Positions 1 to 12,197 of a DNA stretch of 64,000 bases are shown piece after piece (the first letter of the stretch is position 1; the number at the start of each line of letters is the position of its first letter). The notes beneath the pieces are model-generated. The model saw only the letters and a program-made list of their open reading frames with translations. It was not told where the DNA came from and did not search any database. This DNA is from Lycorma delicatula (lineage: Eukaryota > Arthropoda > Insecta > Hemiptera > Fulgoridae): the NCBI RefSeq assembly GCF_047948215.1, contig NC_134464.1:5032001-5096000 (forward strand), written 5' to 3'. The position numbers and the translations under genes were made by a program.

Positions 1-2768
1 GAAATTTCGTTCGCGTTACTAGGTTTTAAGCGAAGCGGTAGCGGTGAATTTCGTTCTGTTTAATAAAGCCGTAATATTTTTGTTTGCTATACGAGTATGT
101 AAAATAGAACGTTTGATATGCCCTAACAAAGGCTAACGATATTATACTTGTAACAAGCAAACAAAATTTTTTGTAAAATACTACATTGAAACAGCGGACC
201 GGTGGTAGACGTCTACCTGTCTGATGCACAGTCCTTTCCCAACGATGTTATTATTATATATTGTATCGGGAAGGATAGTAACTGTTGCACGCTATTCTAA
301 AACGTCGTTTGATTTTATGTCGTTTATGTCAAACAACAATTTTAGATAAGAAACAACAAAGTTTCAAACTGACAGTTTTGACTTATATAACAATAATTTG
401 ATATAAACACCTTGACAAAACTTAAGTTTGTGAATATATATATACATACATACAAAGTTTGTTATCTATCTCCCAAGATGTTTATATTAACTTTACTATA
501 TAGGCTGCACAATAAGTTTCAAATAAGTTATGAAAGATCGGTTCTATTAGGTTATAATTAAAAGGAATCGTATTATAGCGTAAAGAAAATTATTATTTTA
601 TTTATTTTTTTTATAAATCTATTCGTATATAAAAATTTACTTCCTACAAATTTTAGTAAAGCATACGCCTCTAATAGACTTGTATTTGATGCATTATTTT
701 GGTTCGGTATGACATTAATTTTCCAAAGTAGTTTATTATGTTCGTGTTCATATACCGGAAACATCGGATAATCGAGACTTTATTTAAATATATTTTTAAT
801 ATTATTTGTTTTACCGGCTTGGAAAAATTAATAGCGTTGCAGAAAAAAGGTAAAACTATGAAAGATGGCTACATAAAATTTTTTTTTTTAATATATTTTT
901 AAATTACCGATTAACTAGAACCGCTTGTATCTTTTTTTTTTCTCTAAAAATAGATGAAATTATAGATACACGGTGTACGATTTATCTAGATTACTAATTA
1001 ATAGTGTAAAAACCCAGTACAAATTTTTTTACGTTAATAATATAGGAAATAGAAAAGCGATCGTATAGTTTTTCTTTTATGTATTTCTGATCTTAGCGTA
1101 TGAAAAATTATAAATAACTGCATAACGCGGGAATTTTATATCGCATAAACTATAATCTTTCGTAGTATCTAGTCGATGTCTCCTTTAACGTACTTCCACA
1201 TATCTTAATTTTGCGGATACCCTAAAGTTTTTCAGAAAATTTGGGTCTGCTCCCAGGCGGTGTTTTTAATATCTGGAAGAACAAGCATCTTAAAACGGTA
1301 TAAAAACGTTTATAAATAATGCGTCGCACCCGCCTCGGGTAGAGATGTACTGATCTCGCCAGGAATTATGCGGCTGCGTTTGTGTTACTCGAAGCGTTTC
1401 TTTTTGTGGATTATCGGTGGTTCCTGGCGTGTCGATCGTCTTTCTTTTTACTGTAGCCCTAAATCTTTTTATCAATATTTTGTAATTTTGGCTAAACTTT
1501 GATAAGATCCTCGTTGAGGATTTGAGGACCGGAATAGCGTTCCTTTAATTTTTATATTTACGTTTTGAAAACAGATTTACCTGTAGATTCCCTAATATTT
1601 TTATCCGGTGGCTCGATTAAAATCACACGTGTAGCGAGTGCTTATCCGGTTAAGCCCTTATTCCGTTTTAATTCGCGTAGAATATTTCTTTTTGAAATTA
1701 TCTTAAATAATCTTTCGCGTAACTTAAAAGTTTAATATTTATTTTAAACGGTTTCCTGCAATACGATCTTGTCCGATACGCATAACGATAAAAATAATTT
1801 TTGTATATATCGAATTTTGATTTTAAGAAAATTCTGTCGAGTAGAAAAATACGTTCTGATAATATTCGATCGGGTGTAGATAAGATTCTGATAAATTAAA
1901 TCGTAACTATCAAAATCGAGTATTAATGTGGATGTTTGAGTATCGATTAAAAGATGAACTTCAAATAAGGATGTGATTTTAATTAAGTTTCCGACGAAGT
2001 TAGAAATTTAAGGAGAAACATTTGCCAAACGTATGTTATTACTGCGATTCTGCTTTCCGTTTGTTTACGGCCAATACACTCGTGATTTATTTTTACCTAA
2101 ATTTAATTTCGGTAGAAAACGCTACGCGGCTTCTCTTTATTCCATCGATATTTTCAGATAATACGAAAACGAAAAAATAATTACCGTATCTTTCTATTTA
2201 AAACGGTTATTGTTTGCAGTACGACTATTTTAATTCAGTTCCGGAGATAAATTAGATTTATCGACTAAAAATATGTAATTATTGCTATAATAATTTGCTT
2301 ACTGTGTTTTTCTATCTCTCTCTCTACGTATTAAATAGGTAACAGTATCGTTCCGTCGATTACGATGAAACCTGGTTCGGGTGGCGAGCAACAGTGTAAT
2401 TTACGAGATCCCCGTGTGTAAACATAATCGGCCGTTCGCAAAATAACATGAACAAACCTCCCGTATTCCTTTTTAATTCAAAAATTTGTAGCTATGTTTG
2501 TCGTTCATTTTTTATTTAATAAATCCTTAAGATAAATTGTATTTAACCTTTCCCTTCTTTTTGTTTGTAATATTAATAATTCTATTTTTGACACGATTTA
2601 AAAAACAAAATGAATTTCTGAAGCTAAAGTATTTCTGTACGTAATTAGATACATTATGATTATGAGTTGACTGCTTATTATTTTTAAATTTGTGAAATGT
2701 TAAAATAATTTGTTTTTTAAATGAAGAAATTAAACAACTTATCTAATTTGTATATATATATTTGTTTG
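1..2768. other. AT-rich DNA, no recognisable gene
   Basis: I see no supported coding region, RNA gene or multi-copy repeat here. Only short chance reading frames occur. A slightly more GC-rich patch near 1240-1460 has a 61-codon minus-strand frame that I do not recognise and do not call. Confidence 0.55.
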
Positions 2769-2793
2769 TCTCTCTCTCTGTGCGCGCGCGCGT
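2769..2793. repeat. (TC)n/(GC)n compound microsatellite
   Basis: A short TC tract runs directly into alternating GC and is followed by TATGTG. It is a purine-pyrimidine alternating tract with no sign of a neighbouring gene. Confidence 0.8.
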
Positions 2794-3740
2794 ATGTGTT
2801 GTGATATCGTCTTGCATCCTGTAAGCATAATTATAGTATTTTATAACTGAAAAACGGTTTTCGTTAATTAAATCCAAAAAGCTAAATTATACCCGTAACG
2901 AACGCATCCAGATATATGAGTAGTAAAAAAAAATTTATCGTTCGATTGATTTGAGTTGAGAAATATTGTTACGTGTCTTTTTGTTAAAAAATATTTCGAT
3001 GAGGTGTGATTTAGTTAAAATATTGTTCGGTTAATCAAAATATTTTTCAGATTAATGCAGGGTTTTTTCGGGTGAGTTTTCTTAACAGGATGAACGTGTT
3101 TTCGATTGTAAAAGTTAATATTTTTGATTTCAGCAAAATCGTGAATTTTCCTTTGACGTTTAATAAATTAGAACAAAAAGACAAAGACTTCAGCGAGTCG
3201 ATTTCGACAATCCTTTTCTTTTTGTAGTGGAAATTTCTTCGGTGGTTCTAAGTTTTTCCCGGATAACGAAAAAATTACTTTTCCGACGTAGATCAGAAGA
3301 TATTTGCCACGGTTTAGAATCGTAGTATGCAATTTTTGTATTAAAATAAAATCAAGAAATTATATAAAATCAATAATCGTATAAAATCAAGGAAATTAGT
3401 GGATTTAATTTGGGCAAAAAAATGACGTATGTACTCGTATTCATTGTGAGTTCCGGAGATTACCGAGCTGTTGATGCCCAGAAGCGATCTTTGTAGAGCA
3501 TATCCAAATTTTAAATAGAAATAAAAAAAAGCTGTCAACACAGTTGCGGGACTTACCCGTCACGCGGTTTTTATCTGATGCACAACTTAGACACGTATAC
3601 ACACACGACGTTTTTGTTTATTTGATTCGATGATTCTAAAAAAAGCGCGCGCGCATACCGTATTCCATTCGCGCGAATGTGTAGGTACTAGCGGCAGCTT
3701 TAATTACTTTTTTCCACTTTAAATATTATTCATTTATTTA
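2794..3740. other. AT-rich spacer
   Basis: No coding potential or repeat copy is recognised. A short GC-alternating run (GCGCGCGC) lies near 3640-3655. Confidence 0.5.
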
Positions 3741-4280
3741 ATTCAGCCGCTCACCTGTGACGTTACAACATAGAGCAGCTGTACGTCATTGCTACACTAG
3801 CGCTCCTTGTGGTGAGAGGGGTACTATTTAGACAGTATACTCGCTTAGCCGATAGTTTATTTAGACAATTTTTTGTGGTGGGGGTGCGATTTTGCAAATT
3901 GTTTGCAAATATCAGTGACAAATGCCCCTAAGAAAAATAATACCTTAATTAGGCGAAATCTCGAGATACTGAGGTGACCTTGCTGTACAGCCTCACCCCC
4001 TTGGCTTTTAAGTTGACAGTTTAACGGCACATTGCCTCATATATAGAAGTAATTTGACCGAGTTTGGTCAAAATCGGTTCAGTAACTCTGGAGACGTAAG
4101 GAGTGCAAGACCGAACGCACACGTACATACGAACATCCGGAAAACTTCCATCCGGTTTTTTGGTTCGGATTCCTTAGATCTCAAAACGTCAAGATCCGGT
4201 GAAAACCGCATATACCCAAATCGGACCGATTAAAATACTTTCCCTATTGAAGCTATAGCGCTAGACGGGGAAGTAAAAAC
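3741..4280 (-). repeat. Interspersed repeat ending in TTTTTACTTCCCC
   Basis: A ~540-bp block of higher complexity and GC than its flanks. It contains wording typical of insect dispersed repeats: a run of CGCACACGTACATACGAAC followed by a phrase around 4060-4080 (AAAATCGGTTCAGTAAC). Read on the minus strand it opens with TTTTTACTTCCCCGTCTAGC at about 4257-4280. That start matches the TTTTTACTTCC start of the repeat copies at 25.7 and 51.3 kb. It has no reading frame of note. It is unclassified; a non-autonomous DNA element or a LINE 3' part are both possible. Only one copy lies in this window, so the boundaries are approximate. Confidence 0.5.
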
Positions 4281-6592
4281 AAAAAACTATATTCCTAAAA
4301 AAAATAATGGTGTCTTTACAATTCTTTAAAATTTCATTTAAGAATAGAAAAGTTGAAGTTTAAGTAAGCTATCTACAGTTATTAATTTTGGTTCAATTAA
4401 AAGTTGAAATTTAAAGAAATAATTTTTTTTAGAGCGATGGTTTTGGAAGTCGGTTTTATAACTACTTACTAGTTATAATTATTTATTATTCCGATGTCGA
4501 AAGTAAAATTGTTACTGAAATCAAGACGTAAACGGTTTTGAACGTGAATAATTTTTTTTTCTGTAATTTTATATGCGTCTTGATATACATTTCACTTTTT
4601 TTATTATACGAGATCTAAACGTAAAAGAGATGAGTCGTTAAAAATGTCAAAGTACTTAAAGCGATACGGCTTAATTCTATCAGAATAATTATAATTTGTT
4701 TATAATTTTATTCTACAAACAGGTATGAAATTCTTGAAAAATTATTATTATCGTTCACCGGAAATAAATAACTTTAAAGGCCTTCTACGCCTTAATTATG
4801 GTCTTCGGCTTTCCTCCGCGAGGAATTGTTTGTTACATAGAATGTTTCACGCCAGTTTAACGATCCTTTTTCTTTATTCTTAATGTTTTTTCTTCCTTTT
4901 TCGGTTCTATACATGTAGGTCTCAACCCTTGAGCCCTCCGTGTCGAGGACGCCTACACGGCTAACACACCCTAGGAGCGATCTGTTACGGGAGAACTGTT
5001 TCCGGATCGATTCGGAGACTAGTTCTGAGCGCCTATTTTAACCTTAATCGCTCGGACGATAAAGGCATTTTAAGTCGGGTAAGAAAATGTTATCCTACAA
5101 TAAAAATTGTTTTTCCTTCAGAAATTAGTCATCGCAGTACTGATGCAGGATTAGGTTTCCTACAAAAAAAAAAGTCGCATTCATCCCCAGAGTTGTACGG
5201 TGTGTGGTAGCATCCTACGGAATTGCGCATTTAAGCCGTTCACCTAGACTTTAATTGTAGGAAAAGCTTTTTTTTTAATTGTACGTACTGTAATGCCTTA
5301 TAACGATTTTTGTGGTACCCGACACCTCAATAGCCCGTAATGAAAATTGGCAAGAATAACGTGCATCCGACGCCAGGTCTATTTTACAAAGTGAGGATTA
5401 TGAAAAATGTAGTTTTCCACTTGTTCTTTGTAGTAAGTATATTTCTGATTATTATCTTGCCAAATCCGTCGAAAATTAGTAGGATATTTAGCCATGCGAG
5501 TGGTACTTTTATTATGTTCTCCTTAAGGATCGACAGTTAATCCTGTGATATCATTACCGGCTCAGAAAACGATTGTAATAATCTCAGGTGTTTTAAACGG
5601 ATATATTTATTACAAAATTTTGAATGTTAATTTTAGCAGCATCCGAACACTTATTCGTATTTATGTGTTTTAATTTACGGAAATAATTTTAGCGTAAATA
5701 ATTTTGTATACTATTCATTATTTATAACCGTTTCGATTTAATTAATTTGGACAAAATCGTGTAATTATGTTGATTTTATAATTAAGTAATAACCTTCTTT
5801 AAAACTCGTGATTTTAAAAATAATTTGCCTTGAAAAACCAAACTTATATTTCATGAATTTATGTTATCTATTCATGAACACAATGTAGAATTATAAACGA
5901 CTGATTTTTTTTTGGGAGAGGGTTATGGTTTGATGTGTATTAAATATAATAATAATAAAATAAAAAGAAGTTTGTCGCATACGTTTGTTCGTCAACAGTT
6001 TTTACATTAGTAGATTATGTAGTACGGTAGTCCAGTATAGACGAATGTTACGAACTAAAATGAACATCTGTCGTTATAGTCATCAAACCTTGGTGCGCTT
6101 TGCTATACGGTATACTGTGCGGCTTATCCAAATGCGACTGTTCTACATCTGTCTGTCTGTGTTCTACCTAACTACCGACAAACTATAGCTAGTCTGATGG
6201 TTTTGTCGGTGCCACCACGATTAGTGTCCGTTCTGTTAGAACGTGTGCTATATAGTCGTACCGACCACCTCCAAAGAAAACCTCATTAAACATTTCATTA
6301 TGATGAAAGAGCGTACCCCTTTCAATTTTCTATCTATGAACGTACGTTTCATTTTAAGCTATACTCTTGTTTTATGTTTGCCACATAGATTCTTCGCGTC
6401 TGTATTTGTGAATAGCTCTGTTATATTATTATTATTATCATCGCCTTATTCTGCGAGTGATTTCATTCTTTGTATGTACTGTACCAGTACTTATATTTTT
6501 TAAACCAAACCACCCGTTTGAATTAAATATCAGGTAGAATCCGAACTGAATATGAATCTATCCCACTTATAATGTTCTCGACCACCAACCAC
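4281..6592. other. Spacer with a GC-richer patch at 4.9-5.06 kb
   Basis: Mostly AT-rich, with no recognised gene. The stretch 4915-5050 is clearly richer in GC than its flanks and could be a relic of a mobile element, but no motif in it supports a name. The frames at 5985-6188 and 6243-6503 encode hydrophobic, biased peptides without recognisable domains and are not called. Confidence 0.45.
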
Positions 6593-6636
6593 TCGCTCTC
6601 TTTCTCTCACTCTCTCTCTCTCTCTCTCTCTCTCTA
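6593..6636. repeat. (CT)n microsatellite
   Basis: Alternating CT/TC with a few interruptions at the left end. Confidence 0.85.
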
Positions 6637-8150
6637 TTTCTGTCATTCTTGATGATATTGTCTTTAATTTATGTTTTTTTCTTTTTGAAAGTATTTTGTT
6701 TGGAATATAAGTTTTTATTCGCAGTAAGAAGAATATGTAAACAAGACGTTTTCTCCATTCATGTTTTTCTTATACCTTTGGCTTCTCCCCGAAGCGATTT
6801 AGTTGTTTATCTTTATTTACTCTTCTCGAGTAGTTATTTTCCTATAAAACTTTTATTTAATTTGTACATCTAATTTACGTAAAACAGGGATACGTTACGT
6901 TTTCAATATTCCTACATTGAAATCCGTTTATATTTTCATAAATTTCACGATTTTAATGTTTGATATCCGATATGTTAGTCATTGATTTGTTGTATATACT
7001 ACTTGGCAACGGTATTTATTTTCATTTTAGGTATATAAATCCCAGCTGCTGAATAGCCGGTACAAGTCAGAATTATTTTCGTGATAGTAACGATGATGTT
7101 CCTTGTACATTCAATCCCTATATAAACAGAACGAAACCGTTACTTGTAAGGTCGAATACCACTTCATTTTCAGGCGGGCTTGGAATGCAGAGATACATAA
7201 TTAAATTTGACTTAATAAAACCGCAGTATATCTCACTTTCTTCTGCAAGTCGGCATCTGGTGTTTGTTATCCTTGAAAACGGTTATGGCATTTTTTAGTA
7301 GCGGCTATTTCAGGTCCAGGGGGCAAAAATTGTTACGTAAACGGTACCTAACATACGTACGTAGTCGATATATCACATACGACACGATTTTAATCTTGAA
7401 AATTTTGTAGATATGTTCAAGCACAACGGATCTTCCGCTCACCGGACCGGTGAAGTGATTTCCTGTTCGTTTTGAACCGAATATATTATCGTATATCAAC
7501 ACGCTCTACCGAACGAATCGCAGATGATATTCATCCCTGCAACTGATATTAATACAATTTCTCTCTTTACTGTAGGGATTAGGGCTGTATGTCGAACACC
7601 ATTAGTCTCAGAAAGAATAAGTTGACCGGTTTCTCTTGTAACTCACCTGTACATGTAAAAATATTCGTTTTTCAAAAAACGATTCCGATTTTTTAAACTG
7701 TCTCTATCCTACGGGTATAAAAAAGAAATTTAATGCTATTTCATACCGAAATAAACGCGTGTGTAGTGCAACGACAGAAAATTATAAACGTTAGATATCT
7801 TCTTTTTCTACTTTCCAGTGAAACCGTTCACTTTGTTCTATCATTCAACTTTTTTCACATTTTAATTTACTATAATTTATAAATCAGTCGTTAAAGAGGA
7901 GTATACATTTCCAGAAGTCTGGTTTCGTGATATTCAACTACCGTATATATTTTAAATACATCACTTTGTTTAATTATTCTTAAGAATTTTTGGACACAGA
8001 TGTTTCAGATTTTAAGGTATCGAGGTTTCGGGATATAACCTTTTTTCATAAAAGTGAATCACACATTTTTATTATCTATATTATTATTAACTATATATTA
8101 TTATGTATAATAATGTTATATTATTATTAACTATATTATTATCAAGATAT
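6637..8150. other. AT-rich spacer
   Basis: No supported gene. Around 8070-8145 there is a small duplication of an ATTATTATTAACTATA phrase, which is low-complexity DNA. Confidence 0.5.
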
Positions 8151-8154
8151 AGAC

Positions 8155-8262
8155 ATCTCCGTAGCGCTGTGGTAGCTTTTCAGCCTTTTCGAATCACGGT
8201 CAATCATGGGATTTTTTATGCGCTAAATATGTAATCTCATTCTTTCATCCATAATTCCATAA
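8155..8262 (+). mobile_element. Decayed tRNA-derived SINE (head type 1)
   Basis: The phrase CTCCGTAGCGCTGTGGTAGC resembles the A-box part of the SINE head seen at 21.9, 35.5, 55.1 and 60.3 kb. It is followed at the expected distance by TTTCGAATCACGGTCAATCATGG, a damaged B box and downstream segment (compare GGTTCGAATCCCGGTCAGGCATGG at 60.3 kb), and then by the shared ATGCGCTAAAT. No target-site duplication is visible, and the 3' tail is not clearly preserved. It is an old copy. Confidence 0.6.
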
Positions 8263-8320
8263 CGAAGTTTGAGCTGAAATAGTGAATTAATCATTTCCAC
8301 TCCGTCTCCAAAATAATTGC

Positions 8321-8321
8321 T

Positions 8322-8392
<71 letters not shown>

Positions 8393-8411
8393 ACACGCGC
8401 ACGCGCGCGTG
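8321..8411. repeat. Compound (CA)n(TA)n(CA)n(CG)n microsatellite
   Basis: Four alternating blocks in series: CA, then TA, then CA, then CG-rich. All of them are alternating purine-pyrimidine, the composition associated with Z-DNA. The minus-strand frame through it (Cys/Val, then Tyr/Ile runs) is a by-product of the repeat and not a gene. Confidence 0.9.
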
Positions 8412-9394
8412 CAAGAGAAAAATCGGAAGAAATAGTTTTTCCTTCATGACTGAAAAGTTGTAATCTATAGAATTATAGAGGAAGCTTTTCATCAAAATAT
8501 TAGAAAAGAAAAACGAAGGAAGCACGGGTAAAAGTTGCGTATGTGGCCTTTTTAACAAAACAGGAAGGCAAAAATATTTTTTTTAGATTACAAATTTAAC
8601 GTCACCATGATTACTTCTAGGAAACCGGAAGAGCGGACATTTACTGCTTAAACTTGCTAATAAAATGAATAATTAAGGATAATTAGGACAATATTAAATA
8701 ATAAACAAAATAAATAAAAGAGCATTTTTAAAGAAGCGATTTAAATGTAGAAAACTAGAAAAAAAGATAAAATTTACGTAACAAACGGGAAAAATACTTT
8801 ATTCGTACTGTTACAGAGACTTAATTGTTGAACGATGATAGTGGACCGATATTCAATAGCCGGTATAAATTTTAAACTATTAAAAATTCCTCTGGAAAAA
8901 CTTTTAGTGAGCGATAAGAACATTAAATTGGTAATCCCATCCTTAAAATGTTGTTTATAGGTGGAGATATCTCTGATCGGTTTACACACTTCTTAAAGTA
9001 ATTTTTATTTATCCTACCTTCAAATGAGTCGTATAATAAGTTGTGGCGATTTGGACAAGGTTTAAACGTTTTAGATGTCGCTTCTATTGCTAATCGCTTA
9101 AAATGAAAATTGTTATTTGTATTTTTTTTTTTTTAATTTGACTAAAAATAATATTTATTTTGTATTTCATAGGATTTGTTTATTTATCAATTAATTTCCC
9201 CCACCTTTTTTTTACATATTTGTTATCGTTAATGAGAGAAGATTAACTGTCGAAATTGTTCAGATATTTTTTTCTAAACGGTTCTTTACTTTTATTGATC
9301 TTGTTTATTCAATTTATTAAAAATTAAGGGTTTAACAAAAAAAAAAAAAAAAAAAATGCTCTTTAGAAATTTCATTTTTATTCCAGTCATATCA
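8412..9394. other. AT-rich spacer with an A tract
   Basis: No gene recognised. A run of about 18 A lies at 9339-9356, just left of the GC-rich island at 9.4 kb. It could be the tail of a retroposed sequence, but no duplication is visible. Confidence 0.45.
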
Positions 9395-9720
9395 GTAGAA
9401 TTGTGATCCCCGTAGTTGAACACATCGGCTTTGTAACTATCCCAGTCGCCACAACACCCCCTCCGTTCCTAGCCGTAATGGGGTTTACCGGAGGTCGTCT
9501 TTTAGACCCTCTAAACCTGATAACACATCACATTCGTCGGTTTGGCCTCTGTCAGGATGCCACCGATGCAAACGCCTCGGCGGCAGACATTTCCATCAGT
9601 GTATTTACACAATTTAATATCGCCTTCTTGTGGCTTTTTCCAACCGCGACCGTTTAGCGTAACTTACAACCCTCAACTATGAAATTAACCGATTCATCCC
9701 CGCCCCTTCCTCTAATACCG
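9395..9720. other. GC-rich island of unknown origin
   Basis: This ~325-bp block has sharply higher GC than its surroundings and is open on the plus strand at 9403-9657 (84 codons from an ATG). The plus-strand product has no domain that I recognise. The minus strand has a broken frame containing a Trp-Lys-Lys-Pro...Asp-Gly pattern, too weak to name. A decayed mobile-element fragment is more likely than a host exon because no splice sites or homologous motif are apparent. Confidence 0.3.
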
Positions 9721-11505
9721 AAGGTTTCACGCAGAACTCTAACTTCGATTAGACTACGCGTTCAGATCGTTACTTGATCGTCTTTAAACACCAAACTACT
9801 ATCCTCGTACCGAAAAAACAAGTGTTGATCGCAACAACGACAATTTTGTCTTGCGATTCGATTTACTCTTAAGTCCTCTTAATTTACTTAAGAATCAAGA
9901 AATAGATTCTGTATCGGTAGAAACAAATTCAGAATAATAATCGACCTATTTCGTTTCACTGAAATCGTATTTATATGTACGGGTAACGAAGTAAGTTTAA
10001 AACTAAAGCCGCTGCTGTAACCGTATGTTTTGATAATATCTTGAAACGTCTCAGGATGTATCATACTACAACTTTAAGGCTATGAAATAAGTATAATACG
10101 TTAAACGCGGTTTAAACCGGGCTTAATGAACTGTAGGTGAATATTTATGTGCAATTTTACTACATTTTATCGGCATTTATTAGTGACTGTTTACAAAAAA
10201 AAAAAAAAAAAAAATAGAAGACAACATTTTAAATCTGTTTAATATTTTTAAATTTGATTTGACCTTTTCGATTTTGGGATTTTCCTGAAATAGCAATCGT
10301 GCACCTTTTTAGGACGACTTTTTTAATCTTCTATTGTTAACTGTTAAGTTAACTTTGAAAACGTTTTCTTTTTTGTTTTTATTTTACCGAAAACCCTGTC
10401 GTTAATTATTCACATTATTTTTTATTAAGGATAACATAACGTTTTTTGTAAGGTCGAGATTTTTAATCGATTTAAAGTAATTTATTTTAATAAGAGATAT
10501 ATATTTAAATACTTTTTTCCGTCGTTGTAAAACCTGGCTCGACAGATAGTTTTGTTTTCGGTGTATGTTTATTAATTTATTTGTGTACCTAGATTATTAA
10601 GGCGATGCATGTGCCAACACGCTATACTCCAATACGCTTCACATAACGTTATAGTTACGGTATATATATATCTTGTTTACGCTTTGTTCATTATTAATAT
10701 AGCCATTATTTAGTGTTACGATAAAAAAATATACTCTTTTTTACGACTGACTGCTGCATTTTTTGAACTGTTAATAATAGTAATACCTCCCTCTCCACCA
10801 TTGTGTACATTGTATTCTAAATGAACAGAGTTGAACATCTGCCCCGCCGTTTCTAATAAACCGTGTTTCGTTTCTACGTAACCGTGAAATTTGAAAGGAA
10901 ATTAAGTCGGTAGTTTTTTTTTGTTTCATTTATTAGTTATGCATAGAACATCGCACTGTTCCGTGCGTTGTTATGCGCTTAATGCATCATATTATGCGCT
11001 TAACACTGTTCCGTATAGAAATTAATACTTTATTTAAATGTTGATCGTTAATTTATCTCTTAACTAGAGTAACAGATACTTAAGTTAAGTAAGGTTTTGA
11101 TATTTATGACCGTACGATAGTCAGCATTACATTTCAATTCATCCGTATAATCTGAGTACACTCAGACTTTTTTAGATTTAAGCAGGATTAAAGCCTGTAA
11201 ATCCAAAATTCCCTTATATCTTTATAGATTGCATTTTCTCTCATCGGTAATTTTCTTCATCTTGAGGTCGTTTTGGAAAAGATTCTTTCTTTCTATTACA
11301 TTCATTATCCCGACAACATGAAGGATCTATTTAACGCACCTTAAAAACTCCTACGGATAGTTTCGCGATCGATAGATCTTCATTGTTTTTATTATTCAAC
11401 TTTCTTTATCGTTGATCGCTTAAAGCCGAATGTTTTTGTAGTTTAGATTCCATAAATTTGTAAATTTTTCTTTTTTTTTTGATTCGATCTGTCTTGGATT
11501 GAGAC
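9721..11505. other. AT-rich spacer
   Basis: No supported feature. A run of A lies at 10195-10214. A 16-bp phrase is locally duplicated near 10975-11010 (TTATGCGCTTAA...CACTGTTCCGT), which is minor. Confidence 0.5.
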
Positions 11506-11770
11506 TTTGAAGCATACTTACATCGAATAAGCCGGCGGGAATCTTCTCGTTGCATGTACTGCGATTTTGATGACGCAGCTGAACACACGCTATTTTACCG
11601 TCCCGAGTGGGTCGAACGAGGGTCACTGGCTGGCATAATAGGCTTTGATCCAGAACACCCGGTTGAATATATATGCTTGCAACTGCAGCCAACTGGAGAG
11701 ACTCGTTGAGGAGTTCGCGGTGACAGTTTTACGCAGCAAAGACTTGGAAGCCAGAAGAAGGGGTTATTAA
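11506..11770 (+). pseudogene. R1-like LINE ORF2, C-terminal zinc-finger end
   Basis: The plus-strand frame beginning near 11506 reads AYLHRISRRESSRCMYC, then ...AEHTLFYRPEW. This is the C-terminal CCHC region typical of R1-clade and related LINE ORF2 proteins: YLHRI, then Cys-X2-Cys, a His, and a final Cys before an aromatic. Here the last Cys position reads Arg (codon CGT at 11599-11601), so the knuckle is broken. A stop at 11707 is bypassed by a frame change. The next frame continues as VTVLRSKDLEARRRGY and ends at a TAA near 11770, matching the usual KDLEARRRG-type end of this family. Only the last ~85 codons remain; endonuclease and RT are missing. In life the full protein would nick the target and reverse-transcribe its own RNA. 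Confidence 0.75.
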
Positions 11771-12197
11771 TTTAGGGACGGGCAAATAGCGCCTGCCGTG
11801 AGGTCCGTCATGCTCAGGTACGCCGGTTCCAATGAACGGCTGGAGACTCCGTGGGAGATTAAGAGGGGAAAAATCTAAGACTGAGATCCGGCCGTCGGGT
11901 GGGACCCGGGGACGACATAGTCTGGCCCGGTTACCCCTCTCGGAGGTTTGAGGCAGCCGCCATAAAGACCGAGACCCGGTTCCTCGAGGGGGGCCGGAAA
12001 CTACATAATTTGGCCCGGTTACTACCCTGGTGATTAGAGACTGGCAAGATTAAGATCCTATCTGGAGGCTCACCTGCCATGCCGAACGTGCTGCCGGTAG
12101 GTGGGAAGGCCCCCTTAGAATAAAAGAACGCTGTCCTGAGGCGAACTTTACTTAATTTTATGTCCGGCCCAGGGAAGTAGGGATAAAAAAAAATAAT
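11771..12197 (+). mobile_element. 3' UTR and A tail of the R1-like LINE
   Basis: The GC-rich sequence after the ORF2 stop has repeated phrases of the form CCCGGTTACC and ends in GGGATAAAAAAAAATAA. This is the expected layout of a LINE 3' UTR with a short A-rich tail. The high GC stops abruptly at 12197, giving a clear right boundary. No target-site duplication could be matched because the left end is truncated and mutated. Confidence 0.65.

Noticed and set aside
8223..8558. 111-codon minus-strand frame
   Set aside because: Its middle is a translated microsatellite (Cys-Val and Tyr-Ile runs), and the rest overlaps SINE and AT-rich DNA; no domain.
9403..9657. Possible RNase H-like pattern on the complementary strand of the GC-rich island
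   Set aside because: Only a Trp-Lys-Lys-Pro...Asp-Gly pattern matches, the spacing is wrong for the catalytic residues, and the frame is interrupted.
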